Shown here: positions 1 through 7,447 of the stretch, one piece after another
How the letters are laid out: each line of letters opens with the position of its first letter
Numbering within the stretch: the first letter of the stretch is position 1
NCBI GenBank assembly: GCA_003554345.1
Contig: PWGE01000351.1
Span: forward strand, 1 to 8,087
Reading direction: 5' to 3'
Origin: Candidatus Sumerlaeota bacterium
Lineage (GTDB): Bacteria; Sumerlaeota; T1SED10-198M
Length of the DNA: 8,087 nucleotides
Made by a program: the position numbers and the translations under genes
Notes under the pieces: model-generated
Told to the model about the DNA's origin: nothing
The model's input: the letters and a program-made list of their open reading frames with translations, nothing else
Databases searched by the model: none

Positions 1-5
1 CGTTA

Positions 6-28
6 TTTGTTAGAAGAAGAATAACAAA
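6..28. repeat. short inverted repeat upstream of hppA
   Basis: Two perfect 7-base arms, TTTGTTA (6-12) and TAACAAA (22-28), flank a 9-base purine-rich loop. The repeat ends just before the hppA ribosome binding site (AAGGAG, 34-39). It could be a weak leader hairpin or simply the tail of an upstream feature cut off by the window edge. The arms are AT-only apart from one G/C pair, so any structure would be weak. Confidence 0.3.
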
Positions 29-46
29 ATCAAAAGGAGTTTTAAC

Positions 47-2104
47 ATGGAAGAAGTATCGCCTCTACTTTATTTTGCACCTGTAGCAGCAATTATCGCC
101 TTGTTGTATGCGTTCTACAGATCCACTGTCGTTAAAAAAAGCGACATGGGTTCTGACAGGATGAAGGAAATTGCCAGGGCTATTCAGGAAGGAGCCATGG
201 CATTTATTGGCAGAGAATACAAGTCCCTGAGCGTCTTTGCCGTGGTGGTTGCTATTTTACTGGTGATTGGTTATACCGGTAGTCAAAGGCTCATTTTCAT
301 ATCTTTTCTGGTGGGAGCCATATGTTCTGGCCTGGCCGGTTACTTTGGGATGAGAATTGCCACCCATGCCAATGTTCGAACGACAAATGCGGCAAAAAAA
401 GATTTAAACTCTGCTCTGTCCATTGCTTTCAGCGGTGGTACAGTAATGGGAATGTGTGTGGTTGGTCTTGGATTGCTGGGCTTGTCCCTTCTTTTTCTCA
501 TCTATATGGGCATATTTGGCTCAGATATGGAAACAGTCGAAGGCACTGTCCTGCCTATTTTAAGCGGCTTCAGCCTGGGCGCAAGTTCTATAGCTCTTTT
601 TGCACGTGTTGGTGGCGGTATTTATACGAAGGCTGCTGACGTGGGAGCCGACCTGGTGGGAAAAGTGGAATCCGGTATACCGGAAGATGATCCCCGTAAT
701 CCCGCTGTTATTGCTGACAATGTGGGTGATAATGTAGGAGATGTAGCCGGTATGGGTGCCGACCTTTTTGAATCCTATGTGGGCGCTATTATCGGAGCAA
801 TGGTGCTGGCAGCTGCTGCCGGCAGCATGGAAATGACTATTCTGCCTCTTGTTCTTGCTGGAATGGGGATTATCATGTCTATCATAGGAACCCTGTTTGT
901 TCGTACCCGTGAAGGTGGTAACCCGCAGAACGCCTTGAATATCGGTAGTTTTACGGCAGCTATCCTTACGGCTGTAGCTTCATTTTTCTTGATCAGGCAC
1001 ATAGTAAGTGAACCTGTTGAAGTGGCAGGTGCAGATGTTACCGGAAACGGAATATTTCTTGCTACAATTGCCGGTCTTATTGCAGGGACTCTTATCGGTT
1101 TGCTGACAGAATATTTTACTTCGGAAGCACGGAAGCCCGCACGTAATATTGCTGATGCTTCACAGACCGGTGCAGCTACCAATATTATTGCAGGACTGGC
1201 TAACGGTATGAATAGTACTGCAGGACCGCTGGTTGTTATTGCCCTGGCTATTATGATTTCGCATCACTATGCCGGATTGTATGGAATTGCCATGGCGGCG
1301 CTTGGTATGCTTGCTACTATTGGGATTCAGCTCTCTGTCGATGCTTATGGTCCCGTTGCTGATAATGCAGGGGGAATAGCCGAAATGGCCGCACTCGATC
1401 CGAAGGTTCGGGAACGTACCGATAAACTGGATGCCGTTGGAAATACCACAGCTGCAATAGGAAAGGGTTTTGCTATTGGTTCTGCTGCTTTAACAGCACT
1501 GGCCCTGTTCTCTGCATTTAAAACAGTGGCAAAGATCGATGTGCTGGATGTGAGTGAACCTAAAGTAATGGCCGGTCTGTTTATCGGAGGCATGATTCCT
1601 TTTGTCTTCAGTGCTTTTTCAATGAGGGCGGTAGGAGAAGCTTCTTTTGGAATGATTGAAGAAGTACGTCGTCAGTTTAAAAATATTCCCGGATTGCTGG
1701 AAGGAAAAGAAGGTGTTAAGGCTGATTATGCCAGGTGTGTGGATATTTCCACGGCGGCTGCCCTGAAACGTATGATTGCTCCAGGGGTGATGGCTGTCCT
1801 GATTCCTGTTATCGCCGGCTTTTATGACTTGGAATTTCTGGCTGGACTTCTCTGCGGCGTAACGGTCGTTGGAGTATTGCTGGCGATCTTCATGGCTAAT
1901 GCCGGTGGATCCTGGGACAATGCCAAAAAGTATATCGAATCTGGCGAATATGGCGGAAAAGGTTCTGAAGCTCATAAAGCATCTGTGGTTGGAGATACTG
2001 TTGGTGATCCGTTTAAAGATACCTCGGGACCCTCCCTTAACATCCTTATCAAGCTTATGTCCGTCGTTTCATTAATCGTTGCACCGATTGTGATTGCTCT
2101 ATAA
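47..2104 (+). CDS. hppA: K+-dependent ion-translocating membrane pyrophosphatase
   Basis: An integral-membrane inorganic pyrophosphatase that couples PPi hydrolysis to H+ or Na+ export across the cytoplasmic membrane. At 685 aa with about 16 hydrophobic segments it is full length for the family. The substrate-site signatures are intact: [14 protein letters not shown] (189-202), [19 protein letters not shown] (214-232, the Mg-PPi-binding acidic cluster), and near the C-terminus GGSWDNAKK (620-628) with [11 protein letters not shown] (648-658). The [10 protein letters not shown] segment (465-474) has Ala469 and Gly472, the K+-dependent signature; K+-independent H+ pumps have Lys and Thr there. 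The membrane carboxylate is Glu242 in ADLFESY, the placement typical of Na+-pumping members, though some H+ pumps share it, so the ion is not settled. The ATG at 47 follows AAGGAG (34-39) by 7 bases. It appears monocistronic within the window, with its own terminator just downstream. The family assignment is certain; the pumped ion is inferred. Confidence 0.97.
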   Translation: MEEVSPLLYFAPVAAIIALLYAFYRSTVVKKSDMGSDRMKEIARAIQEGAMAFIGREYKSLSVFAVVVAILLVIGYTGSQRLIFISFLVGAICSGLAGYFGMRIATHANVRTTNAAKKDLNSALSIAFSGGTVMGMCVVGLGLLGLSLLFLIYMGIFGSDMETVEGTVLPILSGFSLGASSIALFARVGGGIYTKAADVGADLVGKVESGIPEDDPRNPAVIADNVGDNVGDVAGMGADLFESYVGAIIGAMVLAAAAGSMEMTILPLVLAGMGIIMSIIGTLFVRTREGGNPQNALNIGSFTAAILTAVASFFLIRHIVSEPVEVAGADVTGNGIFLATIAGLIAGTLIGLLTEYFTSEARKPARNIADASQTGAATNIIAGLANGMNSTAGPLVVIALAIMISHHYAGLYGIAMAALGMLATIGIQLSVDAYGPVADNAGGIAEMAALDPKVRERTDKLDAVGNTTAAIGKGFAIGSAALTALALFSAFKTVAKIDVLDVSEPKVMAGLFIGGMIPFVFSAFSMRAVGEASFGMIEEVRRQFKNIPGLLEGKEGVKADYARCVDISTAAALKRMIAPGVMAVLIPVIAGFYDLEFLAGLLCGVTVVGVLLAIFMANAGGSWDNAKKYIESGEYGGKGSEAHKASVVGDTVGDPFKDTSGPSLNILIKLMSVVSLIVAPIVIAL

Positions 2105-2155
2105 TATTCCGGATAAAAGTATTACCGGATAGAGACTTCTCTTTCCGCATAAAAT

Positions 2156-2190
2156 AAACAGGCAGGGCGAGATGCCCTGCCTGTTTTTAT
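2156..2190 (+). terminator. intrinsic terminator of hppA
   Basis: A perfect GC-rich stem pairs CAGGCAGGGC (2159-2168) with GCCCTGCCTG (2174-2183) around a 5-base GAGAT loop. Three A:T pairs extend it on the outside (2156-2158 with 2184-2186), and a TTTTTATTT tract follows. It lies about 50 bases after the hppA stop, which is a textbook placement. Confidence 0.93.
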
Positions 2191-2349
2191 TTGTTGATGA
2201 TACTTCAACCCCTGTTGGTTTTCTTCAATAATATCCTTCTTTTAAACTCATCCATTCCTCATCTTTTTATAAGTCCCGTTTGTCATAACTCCACTTAAAA
2301 TAAAACCCCGGGGAAAAAGAAAATATTCAGAATAGAAAAGTTTAAACGG

Positions 2350-2433
2350 GATTTACAGGATGAAACAGGATGAGGATAAAAAGATTAAGAATACAGAAAA
2401 TTTGCATCGATGTTCAGGATAAAGAGGATAAAG
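2350..2433. repeat. GGAT-rich short direct repeats
   Basis: ACAGGATGA occurs twice with a 10-base period (2355-2363 and 2365-2373). AGGATAAAG occurs twice in tandem with a 9-base period (2416-2424 and 2425-2433). Between them are further GGAT and related AT-rich words. The first part, GATTTACAGGATGAAACAGG, resembles an ACAGGAT-type intergenic element that I recall being dispersed in many bacterial genomes; that link is from memory and untested. The stretch has no coding character. Confidence 0.55.
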
Positions 2434-2434
2434 A

Positions 2435-2468
2435 CCTCAGAAAAAACTGCAAGAAGCAGTCTCTGAGG
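2435..2468. repeat. compound intergenic hairpin
   Basis: Outer arms CCTCAGA (2435-2441) and TCTGAGG (2462-2468) pair perfectly. Inner arms ACTGC (2446-2450) and GCAGT (2456-2460) pair around an AAGAA loop. An asymmetric internal loop separates them, AAAA on one side and a single C on the other. No T-tract follows on either strand, so it is not a standard terminator. It directly abuts the GGAT repeats and may belong to the same element or to a structured RNA. Confidence 0.6.
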
Positions 2469-2514
2469 AAAAACAATGTGAAAAATAAAGAGAACCATGA
2501 GTTAAATATGCACT

Positions 2515-2600
2515 CTTTCTGGGAGCGCCAATTTCCGACTTACAGGTCCCCCGGCGGGAGCGGCTGGTTTCTGGTTGTCAATAAAAACGGCTATTATTTC
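2515..2600. other. GC-rich unexplained patch
   Basis: Inside an AT-rich intergenic region, 2521-2575 turns GC-rich and contains GGGAGCG twice (2521-2527 and 2556-2562), with a CCCCCGGCGGG block just before the second copy. GGTCCC (2546-2551) and GGGAGC (2556-2561) can form an imperfect hairpin. The composition break suggests a separate element, either a repeat copy or a structured RNA. I cannot match it to a known family and see no coding evidence. Confidence 0.35.
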
Positions 2601-2624
2601 AGGTGATTCTGAGATGAGGTGTTT

Positions 2625-2672
2625 TTGAGAAAAACAAAAAAACACCGGACTGTTTATGACAGCCCGGTGTTT
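2625..2672 (-). terminator. intrinsic terminator of the minus-strand cluster
   Basis: The arms 2640-2648 and 2664-2672 (AAACACCGG/CCGGTGTTT) pair. After one A/C mismatch (2649/2663), CTGT (2650-2653) pairs with ACAG (2659-2662) around a TTATG loop. Read on the minus strand, the stem runs into TTTTTTTGTTTTTCTC, a strong U-tract. It sits about 30 bases beyond the glycosyltransferase stop, so it ends transcription of that gene and probably of the whole cluster. On the plus strand the following T-run is short, so it is mainly a minus-strand terminator. Confidence 0.9.
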
Positions 2673-2700
2673 AAGTTTGCATGTAACAGCAGATCAGTCT

Positions 2701-4224
2701 TTATCGAATGCCTTTTTTGACCAGTTCCCGGCGGCGTTTTATTGCATCCAGGCGTATCTTATTTTTATTCTCGATCTTCATGGAAGGATCTCTGATGACA
2801 TCAGTGTTGTCTTCGTGGCGACGGTAACGATAAAGCACCTTATGAACGCGGTCAACATCATATTTTTCACTCACTTTGGTCACCATATCATAATCCTCCG
2901 CAAAATTACCGTAATTCACTTCATCATAGAGTCCAAATTCTTCAAGCACGCCTTTGTGGAAGAAGCGTAAAGCGCCTCCGCCTCCCACACGTAAAATATT
3001 ATTTCTGTCGAATTCCAGATGCTTCACGATGGGCAGTTCTTCAAGAACAGTGCTTTCTTCATCAATCAGCTGGTAATAGGAGATTGCCAGTCCACAACGG
3101 GGATGAGATTCCATGTGAGCTACCATAAATTTCAGGGTATCCGGTGTGTATTCATCATCAGAATCGCATTGAGCAATATACTTTCCTTTTGCCTGTCGAA
3201 TTCCCACATTGAGTGCTTCTGCAATGCAGGAGCCGTCGTGTTGGATAAGCCGGACTCTCTCGTCGTCAATGGAGGTTACTTCTTGTTGAGTGCCATCGGT
3301 TGAACCATTATCAACAACCAGTACTTCAAAATCGGAAAAGCTTCCGTCTAAGATGGTCTGAATGGTTCTTTTTATAAAGCGTCTGCGGTTAAGAATGGGT
3401 ATAACGATAGAAACCATCTTTTCGTAATCATTTTTATGATAAGGAACAACTTCATTGCGCCTGGTAAGAAAGGCATCACGTCGTTTCAGCATCTCTTTGA
3501 AACAGAATTCATATTCTCTCTCCTGTTCCCGTGTGTAAAGAAGGTAAGAAAAAGCCCCTTTGCCGGAAGAACCCGGAGAAAAGAGCTTTGTAAAATCATT
3601 TTCGTCCTCGTCGTCTGTTTTACGTGTAGTATCAGCAACATATTCCGGAGAGGAAACAAAATCCACCAGGTAATCATCGGTAAGTTTTAGAAGCATGTCA
3701 TATTCTTCAGCATAATCCAGGTCTTCGTTGAACAGACCCTTTTCTTTGACCGCGGCATTTTTATACATTTTCACGAAACCCAGGGAGAAACCTTCATCTA
3801 CCTGACCTTTGTAAGGGAAAAGACCTTCTCTTTTCTTTGTTCCATCTTGCTGCAGGGTTTCATAATCGGAGTAGGTTAAAACTACCTGTTCATTTTTCTT
3901 AAAACAATCCAGGTATTTTTCCAGTAATTCCGGTTCATAATAAATATCAGGGGGAAGTAAGATGATATAGTCACCTTTCGAAGCTTCTATACCATCATTA
4001 AGTAAGGCAGCGGCATTGCGATGTGCCTGAACAATCTTTCTAACCTTTTCATTGTTCTCTACCGATTCGGGCAATTTTTCGCCAAAATCCGGAGATTCCC
4101 AGCGTGCATCAAAAAGAAGCATTTCCCAGTTTTGATGACTCTGCTTTTCAAGGCATTCCAGAGCCTTCTTCACGTTCTGTTCTGTTTCGTACAAAGGATA
4201 AATAACAGAAATCTTTTCACTCAT
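2701..4224 (-). CDS. tandem two-domain family 2 glycosyltransferase
   Basis: A 507-aa soluble protein with two GT-A folds in tandem. The C-terminal domain (about 270-480) is a canonical GT2: VSIVIPILNRR, the nucleotide-binding VVDNGSTDG (DNGST at 305-309), the metal-binding DSDD (354-357), and AEDYDM (442-447) at the acceptor/base position. It should transfer a sugar from an activated nucleotide donor in the cytoplasm. The N-terminal domain (about 4-200) has the same layout, including AEEYDM (172-177), but it has LFDARWESP instead of DNGST and PPD (91-93) instead of DxD, so it is probably weakened or non-catalytic. The linker is charged. There is no signal peptide or membrane segment. An ATG at 4233 would overlap the upstream stop as ATGA, but the Shine-Dalgarno would then be one base away; the ATG at 4224 has proper spacing and is preferred. 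Donor and acceptor sugars cannot be read from the sequence. Confidence 0.9.
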   Translation of the reverse strand: MSEKISVIYPLYETEQNVKKALECLEKQSHQNWEMLLFDARWESPDFGEKLPESVENNEKVRKIVQAHRNAAALLNDGIEASKGDYIILLPPDIYYEPELLEKYLDCFKKNEQVVLTYSDYETLQQDGTKKREGLFPYKGQVDEGFSLGFVKMYKNAAVKEKGLFNEDLDYAEEYDMLLKLTDDYLVDFVSSPEYVADTTRKTDDEDENDFTKLFSPGSSGKGAFSYLLYTREQEREYEFCFKEMLKRRDAFLTRRNEVVPYHKNDYEKMVSIVIPILNRRRFIKRTIQTILDGSFSDFEVLVVDNGSTDGTQQEVTSIDDERVRLIQHDGSCIAEALNVGIRQAKGKYIAQCDSDDEYTPDTLKFMVAHMESHPRCGLAISYYQLIDEESTVLEELPIVKHLEFDRNNILRVGGGGALRFFHKGVLEEFGLYDEVNYGNFAEDYDMVTKVSEKYDVDRVHKVLYRYRRHEDNTDVIRDPSMKIENKNKIRLDAIKRRRELVKKGIR

Positions 4225-4229
4225 ATAAT

Positions 4230-6008
4230 TCATTCCTCCTTATGAAGTTTTTTAAATTCACATTCGTGACAATTCAATTTTTCTTTTATTGGGGGTGGGA
4301 AAATAGTGGGATTATTGTTTTCAATGAATTCCCAGCACTTTTCCCCTTCTTTATTTTGAAAGACAGGGCAATGATGGACCTCATAACAGTTAAAAAACTC
4401 AAAACACCGCTCGCCCGCCCGGTCCTGTTGATGGTAATATTCCTGGACAGCCGACTTTGAAAATTTTTCATACAGTTCTATCAGCCTGGTGGAAGGGAAA
4501 TAATGAGAAAGAATATCTTTATGAGAATATCCCTGGTGAGCCATGACAGTGGCCCCAATCTGGCACATTCCGACACCATGCCCCCAACCGGCTCCCTTGA
4601 GTATAAAATACTGCTTATTGCTTCTCTCTTCTTTTTCAATGAGAAAACAACTACTGTATAAGCACTTTTCATGGAGGGCAAAGCGGATCTGAAGTTCCTT
4701 GCCAATGGTTACTGTTTTCCTGCTTCCTTTGACTTTCAGCCATTCAATACGACCGGAACGTCCTCTTTCCAGGGGGATAAGTTCTTTGACAGGACCAACC
4801 TCATAGCCGGTTTTTTTCTCTATCAAACTTCCCAGTTCCCCGGCTTCATAGATAAACTGCCATCGATAATATTCTCTGGCATATTGTATGGTAGAAGGGA
4901 TCTCATGCTGATGTACATTACAGAAGAAAGGAGTAGAGGACTGAATAAGAGCACGGGCCTTTTCTTCGGAGTTTGCAGGAAACAAGGGGCCTGCTTCCCG
5001 GGAACGGTCAGAGGAAATATCAGGGGTGGCTTCCATGTAAGGAATGGGATCGGAAAACCAGGTGCTGTCAAAATCTTCACTTATACCACCGCAAATTTTG
5101 GAGTAACGTGTATCACAGATAATATCCTTATATAAAAGAATTTCTCCTGCAGTTAATCGTACCGCCTCCAGAGAATTTTCCTTTTCCCTGCTGCTGCCAC
5201 GATAGCACTGGCAGTGGTCATCAGCGCATACATCAAAGCCATCGGCATAGTGATGTTTTTTTCTGGTAGCCAGTACGGTGTTTCGTGCCGCCACCGTTTG
5301 TGCTTTTAAAAGTTCCATGGGGCAGTCAGACTTCATTTCTGAAGAATTCACACTGAAAAGATATTCTTCCAGGGGCAAAATGTTGATGGCGGTAAGCAAT
5401 CCACGGTTGTCAAGCATAATTTCAAAATTGCCACGGTAGCGCTGGTTTTCTCTATGTTCCCAGTGGAATCCTATACCCACCAGCACATTGTGAAGAATGA
5501 CACGGTTCCTTTTGTCTGAACTCCCTTCAAAAGAAACCTTTTCCCCGAAGGTGTATTTTTCTCCTTCCGGGCTTTCAAGAACAATGGAACCGGTAGAGGG
5601 TTTGATCACTTCCGGAAGGATATCGATATATTCTGCATTTTCGAATGACAATTTATGTTCTTCTGCCTTCCGCAGAGTGGGAAAGCTCTTTCCGGCCACC
5701 CAGAACTCACATCCCTGCAGTGTGCGGTTATGATGGGTAATATTTTCTCCGACAGTAATCCAGCGATCTGCCAGTTGAGGATTCCTGTCGATAAAAGCCC
5801 GGGCATCCTCGGTGGAAAAACATTTTTTATGGATGAGAGTGTACTTCATCCGGGCAGGGGTGGAAGAGTTTACCTCTGCTCTCCATTGCCCCCTGCTGTA
5901 CTTTTCCTTGCTTTCCGGATGAATGTAAGAACCCCGTAGTTCAAAAGTAAGGGCTTCTTCGTTTTGCAGAACGCCCACTCTTATTTCTGGTCCCAGTTCT
6001 ACAGCCAT
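4230..6008 (-). CDS. SpoIID/LytB-domain protein with cysteine-rich C-terminal tail
   Basis: A 592-aa protein. SpoIID is a lytic transglycosylase that cleaves peptidoglycan glycan strands lacking stem peptides during sporulation; LytB is an amidase enhancer. The SpoIID core is clear: LPLEEYL (211-217), then SSEM with Glu224 at the catalytic position, MELLKAQTVAARNT (231-244), a Cys/His loop DVCADDHCQCYRG (259-271) like the zinc site of clostridial SpoIID, and the family end motif GAGWGHGVGMCQIGA (472-486). It is longer than SpoIID itself (about 340 aa), with a 140-residue N-terminal region and a tail carrying six cysteines (535, 541, 547, 558, 580, 583), including CPVF and CWEF. No signal peptide or membrane anchor is visible, which is unusual. 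A TTG at 6026 could extend it by six residues, but the ATG at 6008 has AAAGGA 8 bases upstream and is preferred; an in-frame TAA lies two codons before the TTG. The stop overlaps the glycosyltransferase start region. The substrate is not established. Confidence 0.88.
   Translation of the reverse strand: MAVELGPEIRVGVLQNEEALTFELRGSYIHPESKEKYSRGQWRAEVNSSTPARMKYTLIHKKCFSTEDARAFIDRNPQLADRWITVGENITHHNRTLQGCEFWVAGKSFPTLRKAEEHKLSFENAEYIDILPEVIKPSTGSIVLESPEGEKYTFGEKVSFEGSSDKRNRVILHNVLVGIGFHWEHRENQRYRGNFEIMLDNRGLLTAINILPLEEYLFSVNSSEMKSDCPMELLKAQTVAARNTVLATRKKHHYADGFDVCADDHCQCYRGSSREKENSLEAVRLTAGEILLYKDIICDTRYSKICGGISEDFDSTWFSDPIPYMEATPDISSDRSREAGPLFPANSEEKARALIQSSTPFFCNVHQHEIPSTIQYAREYYRWQFIYEAGELGSLIEKKTGYEVGPVKELIPLERGRSGRIEWLKVKGSRKTVTIGKELQIRFALHEKCLYSSCFLIEKEERSNKQYFILKGAGWGHGVGMCQIGATVMAHQGYSHKDILSHYFPSTRLIELYEKFSKSAVQEYYHQQDRAGERCFEFFNCYEVHHCPVFQNKEGEKCWEFIENNNPTIFPPPIKEKLNCHECEFKKLHKEE
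4235..4240 (-). promoter_or_regulatory. ribosome binding site that decides the glycosyltransferase start
   Basis: On the minus strand AGGAGG lies within the last codons of the SpoIID-like gene. It is 10 bases before the ATG at 4224 but only 1 base before the ATG at 4233. The spacing favours 4224. Placing the site inside the upstream gene, whose TGA is at 4232-4230, points to translational coupling. Confidence 0.75.
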
Positions 6009-6047
6009 AAATACTTTCCTTTTCAAATGTTAAAGATGATAAAGGTA

Positions 6048-6075
6048 AGTATAACATATTTCGTTAATATGAAAA
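6048..6075 (-). promoter_or_regulatory. candidate promoter for the SpoIID-like/GT pair
   Basis: On the minus strand, a -10 box TATACT (6048-6053, five of six matches) lies 16 bases after a weak -35 box TTTTCA (6070-6075, four of six matches). Initiation would fall near 6041, about 33 bases before the ATG at 6008. The surrounding AT-richness makes chance matches likely, so this is tentative. The alternative is readthrough from the MFS gene. Confidence 0.4.
6055..6071. repeat. inverted repeat between promoter boxes
   Basis: CATATT (6055-6060) and AATATG (6066-6071) form perfect 6-base arms around TCGTT. The repeat fills the spacer of the candidate promoter and overlaps its -35 box, where a repressor operator would sit. 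The arms are short and AT-rich, so it may be coincidental. Confidence 0.4.
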
Positions 6076-6085
6076 ATCTAAAATT

Positions 6086-7324
6086 TCAATTAGCTTCCTT
6101 TTTATTCAAAAGTGTCAAAGAAACTATAATACCGAGAACAGCGCAGACAGTGGTGAGCCAGAAGGCGTTGGTGTACTGACCAAATATATCGCGAATATGT
6201 CCGGAGCTATAGGTGCCTATAAGAGCGCCTATTCCATAGGCAGTATAGATAATACCGTAATTTTGAGCATAATATTTCAGACCGAAAAGGGATGCAGTAG
6301 CGGTGGGAGCGATGGCCAGCCAGCCCCCCAGATTCAACCAGAAAATACTGAAGCATATAACATACAGAATAGTATTGCCGCTGCCCGCTGTAAGCATACC
6401 CAGTGATGCCAGTAAAATCATGATAAAAGAGAAGATGGAGGCGGTACGATATCCCTTCAGGTCGGTAAACCATCCAAAAAAAGGTCTTCCCACCCCGTTA
6501 AAGACAGCAAACAGGGAAACCAGTCCGGCAGCAACAGCAGGGCTAAGCTCGATGATTTCCACTCCGACGGGTTCAGAGATACCAATAGCCATGAGACCGC
6601 ACAGGGTGCCAAATATATAACATATCCATAAGGCATAAAAAGATTTTGAACGAAGCATTTCTTTTGTCAGGACATCTTTTGGCTTGATAGTTTTTTTGTC
6701 TCCCGCTTTTTCCTCAAAACTTTCAGCCCATTGAGGTGGTGCTCCCTTTAAAGGCAATGCCAGTAAGACAATAACAATTAAAAATATTGCCCCCAGGATG
6801 CCGAAGGTTGCCATGACGTTGTACGCTTCGATTAAATGTCTGGCTAAGGGAGCGGTAACAAAAGGGGAAAGCCCAAAACCCGTTAAAACCAGGCCGACAG
6901 CCAGTCCTTTTTTGTCAGGAAACCAACGGGTTATTAAGGCTATAGGTGCTCCGTATACTATTCCGACACCGGAACCAGCGATCACTCCATAGGTAAGCGT
7001 CAAAGTTATTATACCCGTGGTAAAGGTCGATAAGAGCCATCCCAGGGCTACGGTTATTCCCCCGACTAATATAACAGTCTTTGCCCCTAATTTTTCAATA
7101 AAACGACCGGCAAAAGGCATAAGCAGGGCAAAGAAAAAGAGGAAAAACATGTAGGGTGTGCCGCTTTGAGCAGCTGTAACGTCAAGGTGCTCCTCAATGG
7201 GGCGCCTGAATACGCTCCAGGAATAAACGCTTCCCAGACAGATATTGATGATCATTCCGAAAATTAAATAAAACCACCGACCTTTTATCGGTTCAAGACC
7301 TAAAATTTTAGTTCTGGTTTCCAT
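6086..7324 (-). CDS. MFS transporter, oxalate/formate antiporter (OFA) family
   Basis: A 412-aa polytopic membrane protein with 12 predicted transmembrane segments in two six-helix halves, split by a hydrophilic loop at about 195-225. OFA-type signatures are visible: NICLGSVYSWSVF (27-39) in the first helix, the loop motif GRFIEKLGAK (73-82), GVGIVYGAPIALITRWFPDKKG (split here as 119-126 and 127-140), GVGRPFFGWFTDLKGYR (277-293) in the second half, and YGIIYTAYGIG (356-366). Members exchange small carboxylates such as oxalate/formate. Arg280 may match the substrate-binding arginine of OxlT, but the helix-11 position where OxlT has its critical lysine appears hydrophobic here, aligned from memory. 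I therefore do not assign oxalate as substrate. The ATG at 7324 has AAAAGGAGG upstream with 4 bases spacing. It is first in the minus-strand cluster and 77 bases from the next gene, with no terminator seen between them. Confidence 0.92.
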   Translation of the reverse strand: METRTKILGLEPIKGRWFYLIFGMIINICLGSVYSWSVFRRPIEEHLDVTAAQSGTPYMFFLFFFALLMPFAGRFIEKLGAKTVILVGGITVALGWLLSTFTTGIITLTLTYGVIAGSGVGIVYGAPIALITRWFPDKKGLAVGLVLTGFGLSPFVTAPLARHLIEAYNVMATFGILGAIFLIVIVLLALPLKGAPPQWAESFEEKAGDKKTIKPKDVLTKEMLRSKSFYALWICYIFGTLCGLMAIGISEPVGVEIIELSPAVAAGLVSLFAVFNGVGRPFFGWFTDLKGYRTASIFSFIMILLASLGMLTAGSGNTILYVICFSIFWLNLGGWLAIAPTATASLFGLKYYAQNYGIIYTAYGIGALIGTYSSGHIRDIFGQYTNAFWLTTVCAVLGIIVSLTLLNKKEAN

Positions 7325-7447
7325 GGTGCCTCCTTTTCCAATGTATATTGATGTGTTACAGGAAATCTGGTTATATCTTTTTGGTTCTGGAAACCCGGAT
7401 AAAAATTGGTTTTTTTTCTGTTATGAAGGGAAGTGCCTCTATGTGCT

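Larger units (their letters stand above)
2191..2624. other. gene-free convergent intergenic region
   Basis: About 430 bases lie between the hppA terminator and the terminator of the minus-strand cluster. No open frame here looks like a protein: the longest plus-strand frame (2370-2606) is Lys/Asn-rich at its start, runs through repeats and a hairpin, and has no convincing ribosome binding site. Positions 2191-2345 show nothing I can interpret beyond the palindrome CCCCGGGG near 2305. From 2350 onward the stretch contains GGAT-type repeats, a hairpin and a GC-rich patch, each listed separately. I found no tRNA or known riboswitch signature. Confidence 0.6.

Noticed and set aside
775-1975. Minus-strand open frames opposite hppA
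   Set aside because: They are antisense shadows of a strongly conserved gene, with low-complexity translations and no ribosome binding sites.
2108-2130. TCCGG/CCGGA inverted repeat right after hppA
   Set aside because: The arms are only five bases with a 12-base spacer, and the much stronger terminator follows at once.
2370-2606. A 78-codon plus-strand open frame in the convergent gap
   Set aside because: It runs through the GGAT repeats, the hairpin and the GC-rich patch, begins in low-complexity Lys/Arg/Asn codons and has no convincing ribosome binding site.
7325-7440. Riboswitch in the putative MFS leader
   Set aside because: Only tiny stems (GGTT/AACC, CAAT/ATTG) can be drawn, and no conserved riboswitch core is recognisable.
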